From the NCBI GenBank assembly GCA_049325475.1, contig JBMOLN010000007.1, positions 186,001 to 250,000 on the forward strand: a stretch of 64,000 bases of DNA, given 5' to 3'. Below the pieces are notes generated by a model. The model did no database searches, had not been told where the DNA came from, and saw only the letters and a program-made list of their open reading frames with translations. Shown piece after piece: positions 7,093 to 13,962 of this stretch. The DNA is from MWCR01 sp049325475. GTDB lineage: Bacteria > Patescibacteriota > Patescibacteriia > 2-12-FULL-60-25. A program made the translations under genes and the position numbers. Each line of letters opens with the position of its first letter. The first letter of the stretch is position 1.

Positions 7093-7140
7093 CCTAAATA
7101 ATTATACCTCTATGCATTTTACATCATGCATTGACGAGGG

Positions 7141-7914
7141 TTATTTCTGCCCTATTCTCTCAAACGCTCTTAAAACCTCCAAGGGAATTGCAAATACCAC
7201 GGTATTAGATTGATCCGATGAAAGGTCATTCAAAGTCGACAAAGTTCTCAAATGCAACGCTCCCGGAGTTGAAGATAAAATATTGGCAGCCGTTTTTAAA
7301 TTATCCGCCGCGGCCAATTCACCTTCTGACTTAATAATCACAGCGCGCTTTTCACGCTCTGCCTCGGCTTGCTTGGCTATGGTACGCACCATGTCGTCCG
7401 GCAAAGAAATATCTTTCAATTCCACGCTTCCTACCTCAACACCCCACGCAGCCGTATGAGTTGCGATAATATTCTTAATACGGTTCGCGGCCTCTTCGCG
7501 GCTAGAGAGCAGTTGGTCCAGCGTCAGCTCTCCGCAAACATTACGCATGGTTGTCTGCGCCAATTGGCTTACTGCCAGCATCACATGTTCAACTTCCAAA
7601 AAAGCGCGTGCCGGATCAGCAATTCGGTAATAAATAACGGCATTGATCTTGCAAGAGATATTGTCTTGCGTAATTGTCTCCTGATAAGGAACATCGGCCG
7701 CCTTAACGCGGATGTCCATTTTAACCATGGATTCGAATATGGGAATAATGATTCGCCAGCCAGGCTCAACTACACCGGCAAATTTGCCCAAGCGCAGTTT
7801 AATGCCTCTTTGGTATTGGTCGACCTGTTTGATGGAAGCCATCAATATAACCAAAACCACGATAAATAAAGGAAATAACGACATAGTAAAAAATATTGGT
7901 ATTAATTCATTCAT
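7141..7914 (-). CDS. Slipin / stomatin-like SPFH (band 7) membrane protein
   Basis: A 257-residue protein with an N-terminal membrane helix (IFFTMSLFPLFIVVLVILM) followed by a band 7 domain: QVDQYQRGIKLRLGKFAG, VVEPGWRIIIPIFESM, and DNISCKINAVIYYRI (the ITxDNVxVxVDAVVYYR equivalent), then the coiled-coil region AKQAEAEREKRAVIIKSEGEL. Slipins form oligomeric membrane scaffolds and often pair with an NfeD protease partner, which is not adjacent here. The open frame extends to 7950 but the ATG at 7914 (MNELIPIF) gives the normal family start; 7884 (MSLFPLF) is an alternative. No Shine-Dalgarno. It converges on the transposase gene. Complete C-terminus. Confidence 0.92.
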   Translation of the reverse strand: MNELIPIFFTMSLFPLFIVVLVILMASIKQVDQYQRGIKLRLGKFAGVVEPGWRIIIPIFESMVKMDIRVKAADVPYQETITQDNISCKINAVIYYRIADPARAFLEVEHVMLAVSQLAQTTMRNVCGELTLDQLLSSREEAANRIKNIIATHTAAWGVEVGSVELKDISLPDDMVRTIAKQAEAEREKRAVIIKSEGELAAADNLKTAANILSSTPGALHLRTLSTLNDLSSDQSNTVVFAIPLEVLRAFERIGQK

Positions 7915-7960
7915 ATATAAACACATTAACAAAACCTGCCGCAACGTCAAGTCGCTTTAT

Positions 7961-8009
7961 CGTAGCACGCAGTACTTAGTACGTAGTACAATATTTACGT
8001 AGTACAATA
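7961..8009 (+). repeat. 7-bp-period tract (CGTAGTA) before the Nudix gene
   Basis: CGTAGCA, CGCAGTA, CTTAGTA, CGTAGTA, then CAATATT and TACGTAG in the same phase, ending at the ATG at 8013. Confidence 0.8.
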
Positions 8010-8012
8010 TTA

Positions 8013-8480
8013 ATGTTTATGAAACTGACCACTCTCTGCTACGTCATTATCCAAGACAAGATCTTGCTCGCCAAAAAGAAGCGCGGGCTTGGAGTTGGCA
8101 AATGGAACGGACCGGGCGGCAAAGCTTTACCCGGCGAAACTCCCGAACAGGCTTGTTCTCGGGAATTTTTTGAAGAAACCGGCGCAAGGGTTAATAATCT
8201 CGAGCACCGCGGTATCATCGAATTCATTTTTGAAAATAAACCGGATTGGAATCAACAATGTCATATTTTTGTCTCCGGTTCTCTGATAGGTGAGCCGCAA
8301 GAAACCCAAGAGATGCTTCCGGCCTGGTTTTTCTTATCCGAAATCCCATATCATTTAATGTGGGAAGATGACCCCATTTGGCTGCCGGGCGTAGTCGCCG
8401 GCGGTAAAGTCTCTATGAGATTTATTTTCAACGAAGCCGGTAACTTAACCGGCTGCTCCAATCTGGAGTCTGGCGCTTAA
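8013..8480 (+). CDS. Nudix hydrolase (MutT-like)
   Basis: A 155-residue Nudix pyrophosphatase. The Nudix box GGKALPGETPEQACSREF-FEETGA (residues ~34-58) has every catalytic position: G, E, REx2EE and G. The protein opens KLTTLCYVIIQDKILLAKK, like the 8-oxo-dGTP diphosphatase branch, and a tryptophan-rich C-terminus (MLPAWFFLSEIPYHLMWEDD) fits substrate recognition in that branch. Likely role: removal of oxidised or modified nucleoside triphosphates from the pool. The exact substrate cannot be set from sequence alone. ATG 8013 and 8019 are both plausible; neither has a Shine-Dalgarno, and a 7-bp repeat tract abuts the start. Confidence 0.92.
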   Translation: MFMKLTTLCYVIIQDKILLAKKKRGLGVGKWNGPGGKALPGETPEQACSREFFEETGARVNNLEHRGIIEFIFENKPDWNQQCHIFVSGSLIGEPQETQEMLPAWFFLSEIPYHLMWEDDPIWLPGVVAGGKVSMRFIFNEAGNLTGCSNLESGA

Positions 8481-8501
8481 CATACGAAACAAATACGTAT
8501 T

Positions 8502-8564
8502 CTAGTTCATCCGTTAAACTGTTATCCCGAGATTTCACTAATCAACTGATCATCACAGGCAACA
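8502..8564 (+). repeat. 9-bp-period degenerate tandem tract, copy 2
   Basis: Seven 9-mers in phase beginning CTAGTTCAT, CCGTTAAAC. The tract runs up to the putative start of the gene at 8579. Confidence 0.75.
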
Positions 8565-8578
8565 AGCTGCCCGCGCTC

Positions 8579-9256
8579 ATGACCTGGGCCAGGATCAAGG
8601 ACGCCATCACCTTCGAGGTCGACAGCGACAACAAGAGCCAGAAGGTCAACCTCGACACCTGGCAGAAGCTCGTCCTCCAGCTCGGCGTGCTCAAGGACAA
8701 GTACGGTAACCCGGCCACAGCCTTCTACGGTGTGGGCTACGGTACGCGTACCACGGATCAGTTCGTCATGTTGGCCGGAAAGATCTTCTGGCTCACCAAG
8801 GATGGCGCCAAGGTCACCAGCCTGCGCTACGACGAGAAGTACGGCTACATCTATGGCCTGGCTCTGAACCACAAGCTCTTCGGCAACAAGCTGGTCGGCG
8901 TCAAGGTCAACGACTTCCTCGGCAACCCGGCGATCCTCAGGGACATCGGCAAGTGGCAAGTCATCGCCGATCACGCGGAACCTGCCATGTTCAGCCTCTC
9001 GCGCGTCCGGTATGTGGACGGTGCCATCAGCTTCGTGGTCAACCACGTCGAGACCGTACGCCGTGTCGTCACCCTGACCCGCGTCAACGACACCGTGTCG
9101 GCCGGGTGGAGCGAGACGTACCGCACGCCGTACACCATTATCGGTTCCATCGCCACTCTCGACGATGTCTACGTCGGCCACCGCCTGATCGAAACCGGCT
9201 TCGAGCTCTACTTCCAGAAGCTCGATCACCCCGCTCAGCCCCTCTTCATCTCCTGA
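8579..9256 (+). CDS. GC-rich orphan protein, function unknown
   Basis: A 225-residue soluble protein without signal peptide or membrane helix. No family recognised. It is rich in aromatic residues and short beta-type strands (FVMLAGKIFWLTKDG, GLALNHKLFGNKLVGVKV, GAISFVVNHVETVRRVVTL), suggesting an all-beta fold such as a propeller. The base composition is striking: codons end overwhelmingly in C or G (CTCGACACCTGG style), quite unlike the flanking Nudix and intergenic DNA, and the change is abrupt at about 8560. The frame stays open upstream of the ATG and there is no clear ribosome site, so the true start may lie in the 9-bp tract. A terminator follows. Likely a recent transfer from a high-GC donor. 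Confidence 0.65.
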   Translation: MTWARIKDAITFEVDSDNKSQKVNLDTWQKLVLQLGVLKDKYGNPATAFYGVGYGTRTTDQFVMLAGKIFWLTKDGAKVTSLRYDEKYGYIYGLALNHKLFGNKLVGVKVNDFLGNPAILRDIGKWQVIADHAEPAMFSLSRVRYVDGAISFVVNHVETVRRVVTLTRVNDTVSAGWSETYRTPYTIIGSIATLDDVYVGHRLIETGFELYFQKLDHPAQPLFIS

Positions 9257-9294
9257 TCTCTCGAGCGCAATCCGCGCTCAAATCCCCCCAACTC

Positions 9295-9319
9295 CCCGTC
9301 GGCTTCCGGCGGGATTTTT
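9295..9319 (+). terminator. Terminator of the GC-rich orphan gene
   Basis: CCCGTCGG-CTT-CCGGCGGG stem followed by TTTTT. A second small hairpin GAGCGC/GCGCTC precedes it at 9263-9279. Confidence 0.85.
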
Positions 9320-9326
9320 AATTCGC

Positions 9327-9355
9327 TTGACTAAATCTTCGCTTTCCATTATCTT
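9327..9355 (+). promoter_or_regulatory. Promoter of leader peptide / ATP-grasp unit
   Basis: TTGACT, 17-bp spacer, TATCTT. The predicted transcription start falls at or just before the leader ATG at 9362. Confidence 0.55.
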
Positions 9356-9361
9356 ATCTCC

Positions 9362-9412
9362 ATGCGAGGATTAGTATTTGCCTTTTTCTTTACCCACTGC
9401 AAAGTCGGGTGA
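9362..9412 (+). CDS. Phenylalanine-rich leader peptide (putative)
   Basis: A 16-residue open frame, MRGLVFAFFFTHCKVG, with four Phe in five positions after Val. The core FAFFFT equals the core of the enterobacterial pheA leader peptide. It starts within ~5 bases of the predicted transcription start, so it would be leaderless. Its stop codon (TGA, 9410-9412) lies inside GTGAGGT, which can pair with ACCTCAC in the 5' arm of the following terminator: the geometry expected of translation-coupled attenuation. A chance open frame cannot be excluded, but the combination of composition, position and structure is suggestive. Confidence 0.45.
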   Translation: MRGLVFAFFFTHCKVG

Positions 9413-9459
9413 GGTTGAAGTGTAAATACTAGCATGCCACCTCACACGAGGTGGTTTTT
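9372..9459 (+). promoter_or_regulatory. Attenuator: competing stems and terminator
   Basis: TAGTATTT (9372-9379) pairs with AAATACTA (9424-9431). CCACCTC-ACAC-GAGGTGG (9437-9454) plus TTTTT is a strong terminator. GTGAGGT (9409-9415) can displace the terminator's 5' arm (ACCTCAC, 9439-9445). The gene at 9516 lies downstream. Confidence 0.6.
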
Positions 9460-9515
9460 CGTACCTTGCAAAAAATAAACCGTTAACAAAAGGAATGGAT
9501 CTACAAGGAGGCGGC

Positions 9516-10790
9516 ATGTTTCCGGCAAATCTTCAGGCTCTCTGCATGCATCAAATCAACGGTTTTGACCACTTGCGCCTTGGTGCGCGAATGGAACAGG
9601 AAGCTGAACTGGGTCCTGCGCGGATATACGTTGAGCGCTCATATTTTTTTGCTGATACTGTTTATGTCGGTGCTGATTCTGATAAAAGCGTCCTGCCCTG
9701 GTTAAAGCAAGTCGGTTTGGCGCCGGGTGAAGTCATCGAGATTCCCCACGCGTGCCTGTTTCAGGGATTAAAGGAATCGGCACCGCACTTTGCCGACCTG
9801 CAAAAAAGAGTCAAAGCCGGCGGCCGCCCGTTTTTTTTCCGCACTACGGCTCTCGAAGAACAACTTATCGGGCGCCTCGGCATTGACTGGCGCAACACAT
9901 TGTCTTGCGATCCCGATATCGCGGAAAAATTGGCGGACAAAGCCTATATTCGCCGCGCTGCCGTTGAAGCCGGTGAAGATAAAATCTTTCCTCCGCACAT
10001 CGCGCTTTCCGCAGACTGGCGCCCGGAACAAATTGAGGCCGCGGTCTGGAAGATTGAGAGGAACGCCAAAGCTTTGGGCATGAGGGAAGTGGTCGTTAAG
10101 CGCACCGACTTGGCCAGCGGGGATGGTTTCTGTGTCTGGACTAGCGGCGGCCGCTATGAATTCTGCCAGGCAAACCAAGGGCACGAGCTTATTGTCGAAG
10201 CCTGGATCAATCCCCACGTCCCGATCAGTAACCAGTGGCTGATTTTTAACGGCGAAGCGCGGTATGTGGGTACCAGCCGGCAATTACAGCAGGGATTTGT
10301 TCACAAAGGCAACGTAATTGCTTCGGACGACAGAGCTGTTGATTTCCGTATTTCCGAGCGCTTGCGTCATATGACCCGGCCTATACTGGCTCACGCGATA
10401 AAAAAGGGATATAACGGTATCATAGGATTTGACGCGGTCTATCATGTTGCTAGCGATCGTCTTTGGCTGACAGAAGCTAACGCACGTGTCACAGCCGGAA
10501 CCTATGCTTATGCTTTGGCATCGCGTCTAAACTTCAAGCCCTGGGCTGTCGCTTGTAAAATCATTGAGCCCAAAGCCGAGCTTCTTGATTTTGACGGCGT
10601 CATCTCGGCTCTGGAATACCTGCCTTACAGAATCGACAGGCCGAGCGGTATCGTTCCTTACATGCTTTCCGGTCTGCGCCTGCCGCAGGGGCAGCGCCGT
10701 CTCGGCATCATGGCCGTCGCCGACTATCCGGATTCGGCCGAGCACTTTTTGAATGAGGCGGAGAAACGTCTCGGAGCCCTCGCGGGCTGA
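9516..10790 (+). CDS. ATP-grasp-like ligase, substrate unknown
   Basis: A 424-residue cytosolic protein. Residues ~145 onward read as an ATP-grasp fold: ADKAYIRRAAVEAGED and FPPHIALS (subdomain A), the ATP-binding strand REVVVKRTDLASGDGFCVW, adenine-pocket strand HELIVEAWI, and the metal-binding end GIIGFDAVYHV...LWLTEANARVTAGTYAYAL, where Glu and Asn match the usual E-x-N-x-R motif. The first ~140 residues look like the pre-ATP-grasp part (TVYVGADSDKSVLPWLKQVG). These enzymes join a carboxylate to an amine or thiol via an acyl-phosphate. The start is set by AAGGAGG four bases before ATG 9516; an ATG at 9495 is in-frame but precedes this site. Terminator follows directly. Preceded by the Phe-rich attenuator, which hints at an amino-acid-linked role. 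Confidence 0.72.
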   Translation: MFPANLQALCMHQINGFDHLRLGARMEQEAELGPARIYVERSYFFADTVYVGADSDKSVLPWLKQVGLAPGEVIEIPHACLFQGLKESAPHFADLQKRVKAGGRPFFFRTTALEEQLIGRLGIDWRNTLSCDPDIAEKLADKAYIRRAAVEAGEDKIFPPHIALSADWRPEQIEAAVWKIERNAKALGMREVVVKRTDLASGDGFCVWTSGGRYEFCQANQGHELIVEAWINPHVPISNQWLIFNGEARYVGTSRQLQQGFVHKGNVIASDDRAVDFRISERLRHMTRPILAHAIKKGYNGIIGFDAVYHVASDRLWLTEANARVTAGTYAYALASRLNFKPWAVACKIIEPKAELLDFDGVISALEYLPYRIDRPSGIVPYMLSGLRLPQGQRRLGIMAVADYPDSAEHFLNEAEKRLGALAG

Positions 10791-10795
10791 TCATT

Positions 10796-10818
10796 GCGGC
10801 AAGCCTTTGCCGCTTTTT
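10796..10818 (+). terminator. Terminator of the ATP-grasp gene
   Basis: GCGGCAA-GCCT-TTGCCGC followed by TTTTT. Confidence 0.9.
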
Positions 10819-10821
10819 AAA

Positions 10822-10850
10822 TTGACTAAGCTCTTATCCAAAATTAATAT
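10822..10850 (+). promoter_or_regulatory. Promoter of the gene at 10871
   Basis: TTGACT, 17-bp spacer, TAATAT, only four bases after the preceding terminator. Confidence 0.7.
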
Positions 10851-10870
10851 ATATGCGGAAGGAGAGAGTC

Positions 10871-11278
10871 ATGAGTGTAGCCAACGAGAAGGCCGGCTTT
10901 CAAATTGCCGCGAGGGACATTTTGCCTCAAGGCCCTTATCAGCCTCTGATTAAGGATTTGGTATACAATTGCCATGTTTTTCATCTTACGATAACCGTGC
11001 CGTCACGGGCCGAAGCGGATTCCGAGTCCGCAAAACGGATCAAGACATCAATGCAGGCCTGGAAACTCCGCATCAATGTCGAAGATGCTCTGCGGGCTTT
11101 AGGCCGGCAGCAAATAGAAATTAATCCGGTCTGTTTTGAAGATTTTTGCGAAGCAATAACCCAGCTCTTTCCCGATGAACGCCCCAAATCTCTGCCGGCT
11201 CCTCCTTCGGTCAAACCCCCTCCTCCGTTCAAGCGTCCGAATTTGTACGAAAGAATGCTTGGCCTCCTCCGAGGCTGA
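10871..11278 (+). CDS. Small orphan protein, function unknown
   Basis: A 135-residue soluble protein, MSVANEKAGFQIAARDILPQ..., with no family I recognise. A central helical part (ESAKRIKTSMQAWKLRINVEDALRAL) is followed by a proline-rich segment (LPAPPSVKPPPPFKRPN) and a short basic end. The start is chosen at ATG 10871 because AAGGAGA sits seven bases upstream; the in-frame ATG at 10853 precedes that site. The gene is a self-contained unit: promoter at 10822, terminator at 11283. It shares this compact architecture with its neighbours at 9516, 11489 and 13963, which suggests a set of genes acquired or regulated in the same way. Confidence 0.7.
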   Translation: MSVANEKAGFQIAARDILPQGPYQPLIKDLVYNCHVFHLTITVPSRAEADSESAKRIKTSMQAWKLRINVEDALRALGRQQIEINPVCFEDFCEAITQLFPDERPKSLPAPPSVKPPPPFKRPNLYERMLGLLRG

Positions 11279-11282
11279 TCTC

Positions 11283-11303
11283 GACCCCGCTCGGGGTCTT
11301 TTT
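11283..11303 (+). terminator. Terminator of the gene at 10871
   Basis: GACCCC-GCTC-GGGGTC followed by TTTTT. Confidence 0.9.
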
Positions 11304-11310
11304 AATTAAC

Positions 11311-11391
11311 GGACGTTCACCAGTGATCCGGTTGCTCTGTTTATCACGGGTTGGCTCTGGATCACCGGTTAACGGGATTACGTGTTACCGT
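11311..11391 (+). repeat. 9-bp-period degenerate tandem tract, copy 3
   Basis: Nine 9-mers in phase, e.g. GGACGTTCA, CCAGTGATC, CCGGTTAAC. Shares the words GGATCAC and GGTTAAC with copy 1 in the same order. Confidence 0.75.
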
Positions 11392-11426
11392 GACTCGTAT
11401 CTCGAATCTAGTATCTAGAGTCTTGT
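11392..11426 (+). repeat. 7-bp-period tract (ATCTAGT)
   Basis: ATCTCGA, ATCTAGT, ATCTAGA, GTCTTGT in phase; same word class as the tracts at 4891 and 33979. Confidence 0.85.
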
Positions 11427-11431
11427 TTGCC

Positions 11432-11466
11432 TTGACCATTTTATAAATTCATGCCATAGATATAAT
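11432..11466 (+). promoter_or_regulatory. Promoter-like element of the gene at 11489
   Basis: TTGACC at 11432. Possible -10 elements are CATAGA (17-bp spacing) or TATAAT at 11461 (spacing too long), so the exact -10 is unsure. Confidence 0.45.
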
Positions 11467-11488
11467 GTCCTTTTACAAGGAGGAGAAC

Positions 11489-11830
11489 ATGTTGAGGGAG
11501 CATGATATTGACGAAAAAGACTTCGAGCTGGTACGGGCCAGGCGGCAATCCGCCCTGGCAACAATACAGCTCTTGAAAAGTCGCGGTTCGGGCGTTGATA
11601 AATCGGCCATTGATCGTTTGCGCATAAATGCGCGCGAATATATCAACATCAGCAAATGCCGCCGCGATATCGGCGCGCCCGGATACATTTCCGAAGAAAG
11701 CGAAATCGTGGCGGAAGCTTGCCTGGAACTCATCAGGGGTCAGCTCGCAGCTCTGCGCAATCAGCATCCCGGTATCTGCGAAGATGACTGCATCCCCGAA
11801 CTTTGCTCGCTTTTGGCCGAAGGTGCGTGA
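11489..11830 (+). CDS. Small helical orphan protein
   Basis: A 113-residue, probably all-helical soluble protein: MLREHDIDEKDFELVRARRQ, then SALATIQLLKSRGSG and a C-terminal half with ESEIVAEACLELIRGQLAAL. No family recognised. ATG 11489 is fixed by AAGGAGGAG six bases upstream. Its stop overlaps the start of the next gene by one base (TGATG at 11828-11832), so the pair is translationally coupled and the two products probably act together. A terminator follows the second gene. Confidence 0.72.
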   Translation: MLREHDIDEKDFELVRARRQSALATIQLLKSRGSGVDKSAIDRLRINAREYINISKCRRDIGAPGYISEESEIVAEACLELIRGQLAALRNQHPGICEDDCIPELCSLLAEGA

Positions 11831-12153
11831 TGGCCAGTGAAGCGGCCAAGCAAATCATTGCGGCCAAACTCGCTGCGGCCAAACCTTTCAAACCCGAACA
11901 AGCAAAAGCCCTTGATGCATTCTACAAAGCTGCGCGCGATTATCAAGAAAAAATTCTAGCACCCGCACAAAGGTTGCCGAGCTATGGCGAGCGCCGCGAC
12001 TTCTTAAACAGTGATAGTGTCAAACAATGGGATGCTCATATCAAAGAACACCTGGAGCTCCTCCAAAATCTGGGCATTAAATTTTCCGGCCTCATGATTG
12101 CCGACATCTGCCGCGCTTTCATTGCGGTTTATCTTTCAGTTAAAACCTCCTAA
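11830..12153 (+). CDS. Small helical orphan protein, coupled partner
   Basis: A 107-residue protein, MASEAAKQIIAAKLAAAKPF..., rich in Ala and Lys, helical by pattern, with a hydrophobic C-terminal helix (SGLMIADICRAFIAVYLSV) that could be buried or membrane-attached. No family recognised. The start overlaps the upstream stop codon (TGATG) and no separate ribosome site is needed. Its helical, alanine-rich N-terminus resembles the upstream partner only in composition, not in sequence. Terminator directly downstream. Confidence 0.7.
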   Translation: MASEAAKQIIAAKLAAAKPFKPEQAKALDAFYKAARDYQEKILAPAQRLPSYGERRDFLNSDSVKQWDAHIKEHLELLQNLGIKFSGLMIADICRAFIAVYLSVKTS

Positions 12154-12174
12154 GCACCTCGGTGCTTTCTTTTA
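12152..12174 (+). terminator. Terminator of the two-gene unit
   Basis: AAGCAC-CTCG-GTGCTT followed by TCTTTT; overlaps the last stop codon. Confidence 0.75.
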
Positions 12175-12192
12175 TTTGCGAAGACAACCCCT

Positions 12193-12274
12193 GTTTGAAG
12201 TTTGTTATTTTAAATTTGAAATTTAAAAAATCCCCCGAAGCTTTATGCAAAGGGGGATGGCGTGCCCTGTTGGA
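12193..12274. repeat. 82-bp direct repeat, copy A (holds the tRNA-Arg 3' end)
   Basis: Nearly identical to 12380-12461. It contains a 7-bp-period AT tract (GTTTGAA, ATTTGAA), the hairpin CCCCCGAAGC/GCAAAGGGGG, and 17 bases equal to the 3' end of tRNA-Arg including CCA. Downstream, 12345-12372 repeats TTCGAATCCAACA, so the copy resembles a tRNA 3' half with an insert in its T-loop. Confidence 0.85.
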
Positions 12275-12379
12275 ATCTCACGTCGCTGCGCTCTTTAAAA
12301 CCCATCGGTTTTAATATTTCCGCCATCGGTGAACCAAGGTTCCCCGTCGCCCCTCCTATTCGAATCCAACATAACCTTT

Positions 12380-12461
12380 GTTTGATGTTTGTTATTTAAA
12401 ATTTGAAATTTAAAAAATCCCCCGAAGCTTTATGCAAAGGGGGATGGCGTGCCCTGTTGGA
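12380..12461. repeat. 82-bp direct repeat, copy B (overlaps tRNA-Arg)
   Basis: Second copy; its last 17 bases are the real 3' end of tRNA-Arg. The copies are 187 bp apart, start to start. Confidence 0.85.
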
Positions 12462-12521
12462 TTCGAACCAACGACCTACAGCTTAGAAGGCTGTTGCTCT
12501 ATCCGGCTGAGCTAAGGGCAC
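12445..12521 (-). tRNA. tRNA-Arg (UCU anticodon)
   Basis: Minus-strand cloverleaf, 77 nt. Acceptor GTGCCCT / AGGGCAC, D-arm TAGCTCAGCCGG-TAGAGC, anticodon stem ACAGC/GCTGT with loop CTTCTAA (anticodon TCT, reads AGA and AGG), T-arm GTTGG-TTCGAAT-CCAAC. The CCA end is encoded. Its 3' end is duplicated in the repeat at 12193. Confidence 0.96.
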
Positions 12522-12649
12522 AGAGTCCGCACAATATAGCCGAAATCAGCTCCATTGTCAATCAATAAATATTTTTATCATTTAACTCTTAATGATTAAT
12601 TCTTTCATTGAGCTCAGCTCGATTTCATCCTTATATTGTTTCATTTGTT

Positions 12650-12677
12650 ATGCACTATGCATAATGCTTTATGCATT
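12650..12677 (-). repeat. 7-bp-period tract (ATGCACT / ATGCATT)
   Basis: Four 7-mers in perfect phase just beyond the 3' end of the Xer gene. Same word class as the tract at 61423. Confidence 0.85.
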
Positions 12678-12685
12678 GATCCTTT

Positions 12686-13654
12686 TCATCCTTCATCCTT
12701 CTTCCCGCTCCTGCGGGTAGCATGAAACGCCTGATGGACGTCGCGCAGCTGTTGGTTGGTTATATGCGTATAAATCTGTGTAGTAGTAATCGAAGAATGT
12801 CCCAACATTGATTGCACGCTTCTCAAATCAGCTCCGTTCATCAGCAAGTCGGTCGCAAAAGTATGCCGCAAACTGTGCGGTGAAATATCTTTGGGAATTC
12901 CGGCAGCCAGAGAATATTTTTTTACCAGCCTCTCAATCGATCTTGGTGTAATCGCTCCGGCTTCTTTCTCTCCCTTTGACGAGGGGGAGTCGGAGGGGGT
13001 TTTGGTCGCCGCCCTGTCGTGCCTGATAAACATGAACGGAGATTCATCATCCCTCATGTCCAAATATTTCTTGAGCCAATGTCTGGCCTGATGCGATAAA
13101 AATACAACACGTGTCTTATCGCCTTTGCCCCGCACCGTAAACTCATCACGGTTCAGATTTATGTGATCGCGTTTCAAATTCGCGAGTTCCGATACGCGCA
13201 TGCCGGTTGAAAAAAACAATTCCAGTATCGCTCTGTCGCGTGCTTGTAAAATTTCCGCATCTTTTGTTTTGGTCGGCGCCTCGAGCAATCGCTCAATATC
13301 ATCAGCTTCCAAAAACACCGGCTCTCTTGAGCTCATTTTTGCCAACTCAATCTTCTCTGGCGCCAGCGTCTTGATATTCTTTTTGGCTAAGAATTTTAAA
13401 AACGATCTTAGCGCAATCAAATGATAATTTTGTGTATTCTTCTTCAAATTCCCGCGCGTCTTATCCTGCAAGCGGTTCAACCATAATCGATAATTAGTCA
13501 CCATGTCATCATCGATATCTTCCGGGTTGGGATCCTTTGCCCATTCAATAAACCGCGACAAATAAAAATCATAATTCGCGATGGTCATGGAAGATCTGCC
13601 CTTCTCAATCTCCAAATAGGTTAAGAAATTTCTCAAATGCCCTGAAAGTTTCAT
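12686..13654 (-). CDS. Xer-type tyrosine recombinase
   Basis: A 322-residue site-specific recombinase, probably the single Xer protein resolving chromosome dimers in this lineage. The N-terminal SAM-like core-binding domain (FLTYLEIEKGRSSMTIANYDFYL) is followed by the catalytic domain: Arg I in FFSTGMRVSELANLK, the HxxR box HSLRHTFATDLLMNGADL, and GHSSITTTQIYTHI with the His/Tyr nucleophile region. All five catalytic positions appear present. An unusual insert, KTPSDSPSSKGEKEAGA near residue 225, is encoded by a copy of the CTCCCTTTGACGAGGGGGAG dispersed repeat and lies in a surface loop of the family, so the enzyme may tolerate it. It is next to tRNA-Arg and its duplicated 3' end, so an integrase-type role should also be considered. 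Confidence 0.92.
   Translation of the reverse strand: MKLSGHLRNFLTYLEIEKGRSSMTIANYDFYLSRFIEWAKDPNPEDIDDDMVTNYRLWLNRLQDKTRGNLKKNTQNYHLIALRSFLKFLAKKNIKTLAPEKIELAKMSSREPVFLEADDIERLLEAPTKTKDAEILQARDRAILELFFSTGMRVSELANLKRDHINLNRDEFTVRGKGDKTRVVFLSHQARHWLKKYLDMRDDESPFMFIRHDRAATKTPSDSPSSKGEKEAGAITPRSIERLVKKYSLAAGIPKDISPHSLRHTFATDLLMNGADLRSVQSMLGHSSITTTQIYTHITNQQLRDVHQAFHATRRSGKKDEG
12965..13004. repeat. CCCTTTGACGAGGG-type repeat inside the Xer gene
   Basis: TTTCTCTCCCTTTGACGAGG and the following GGGAGTCGGAGGGGG match the CCCCCTCTT/AAGAGGGGG...AGGGGG hairpin family of 22786 and 63203, here in-frame in a coding sequence. Confidence 0.65.
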
Positions 13655-13699
13655 ATGCGCTTAATTATATTACAGACTGATGCGTCGGACAATACAAAG

Positions 13700-13909
13700 C
13701 AAGGCCTAACTCATCCCCCTGCCCCCAATTCTCTTAAGAATAAGAGAAGGGGTATTAAGGCCGGTTCTTAAGTTATTTGTATATACTAAGTCAACAAGTC
13801 TCTCTCTTGATCTTAAGAGAGAGATTTAGCCCGCCCATCGAAGCTTCTCGACCCTCGGAGCTTTAGCGTAGTGGGTTAGCGTAGTTGGAGGTGAGTTTAG
13901 TCTTGCCGA
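13700..13909. repeat. Hairpin-rich spacer
   Basis: No gene seen. Contains CCCC...TCTCTTAAG/AATAAGAGA...GGGG (about 13715-13752), TCTCTCTT/AAGAGAGA (about 13800-13824) and a CGAAGCTT/GGAGCTTTAGCG hairpin (13833-13876), all members of the dispersed hairpin families. Confidence 0.6.
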
Positions 13910-13938
13910 TTGACATAGTCCGCAAAGTGCAGTAGTCT
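13910..13938 (+). promoter_or_regulatory. Promoter of the small membrane protein operon
   Basis: TTGACA, exactly 17 bp, TAGTCT. The two large RNA genes have the same TTGACA-17-TAG form. Confidence 0.7.
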
Positions 13939-13962
13939 TTGTCTGCTCATAAGGAGGGAATG

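Noticed and set aside
10788..10790. UGA read as glycine (code 25)
   Set aside because: UGA ends several genes cleanly with terminators directly after (10790, 11278, 11830), so the standard code fits.
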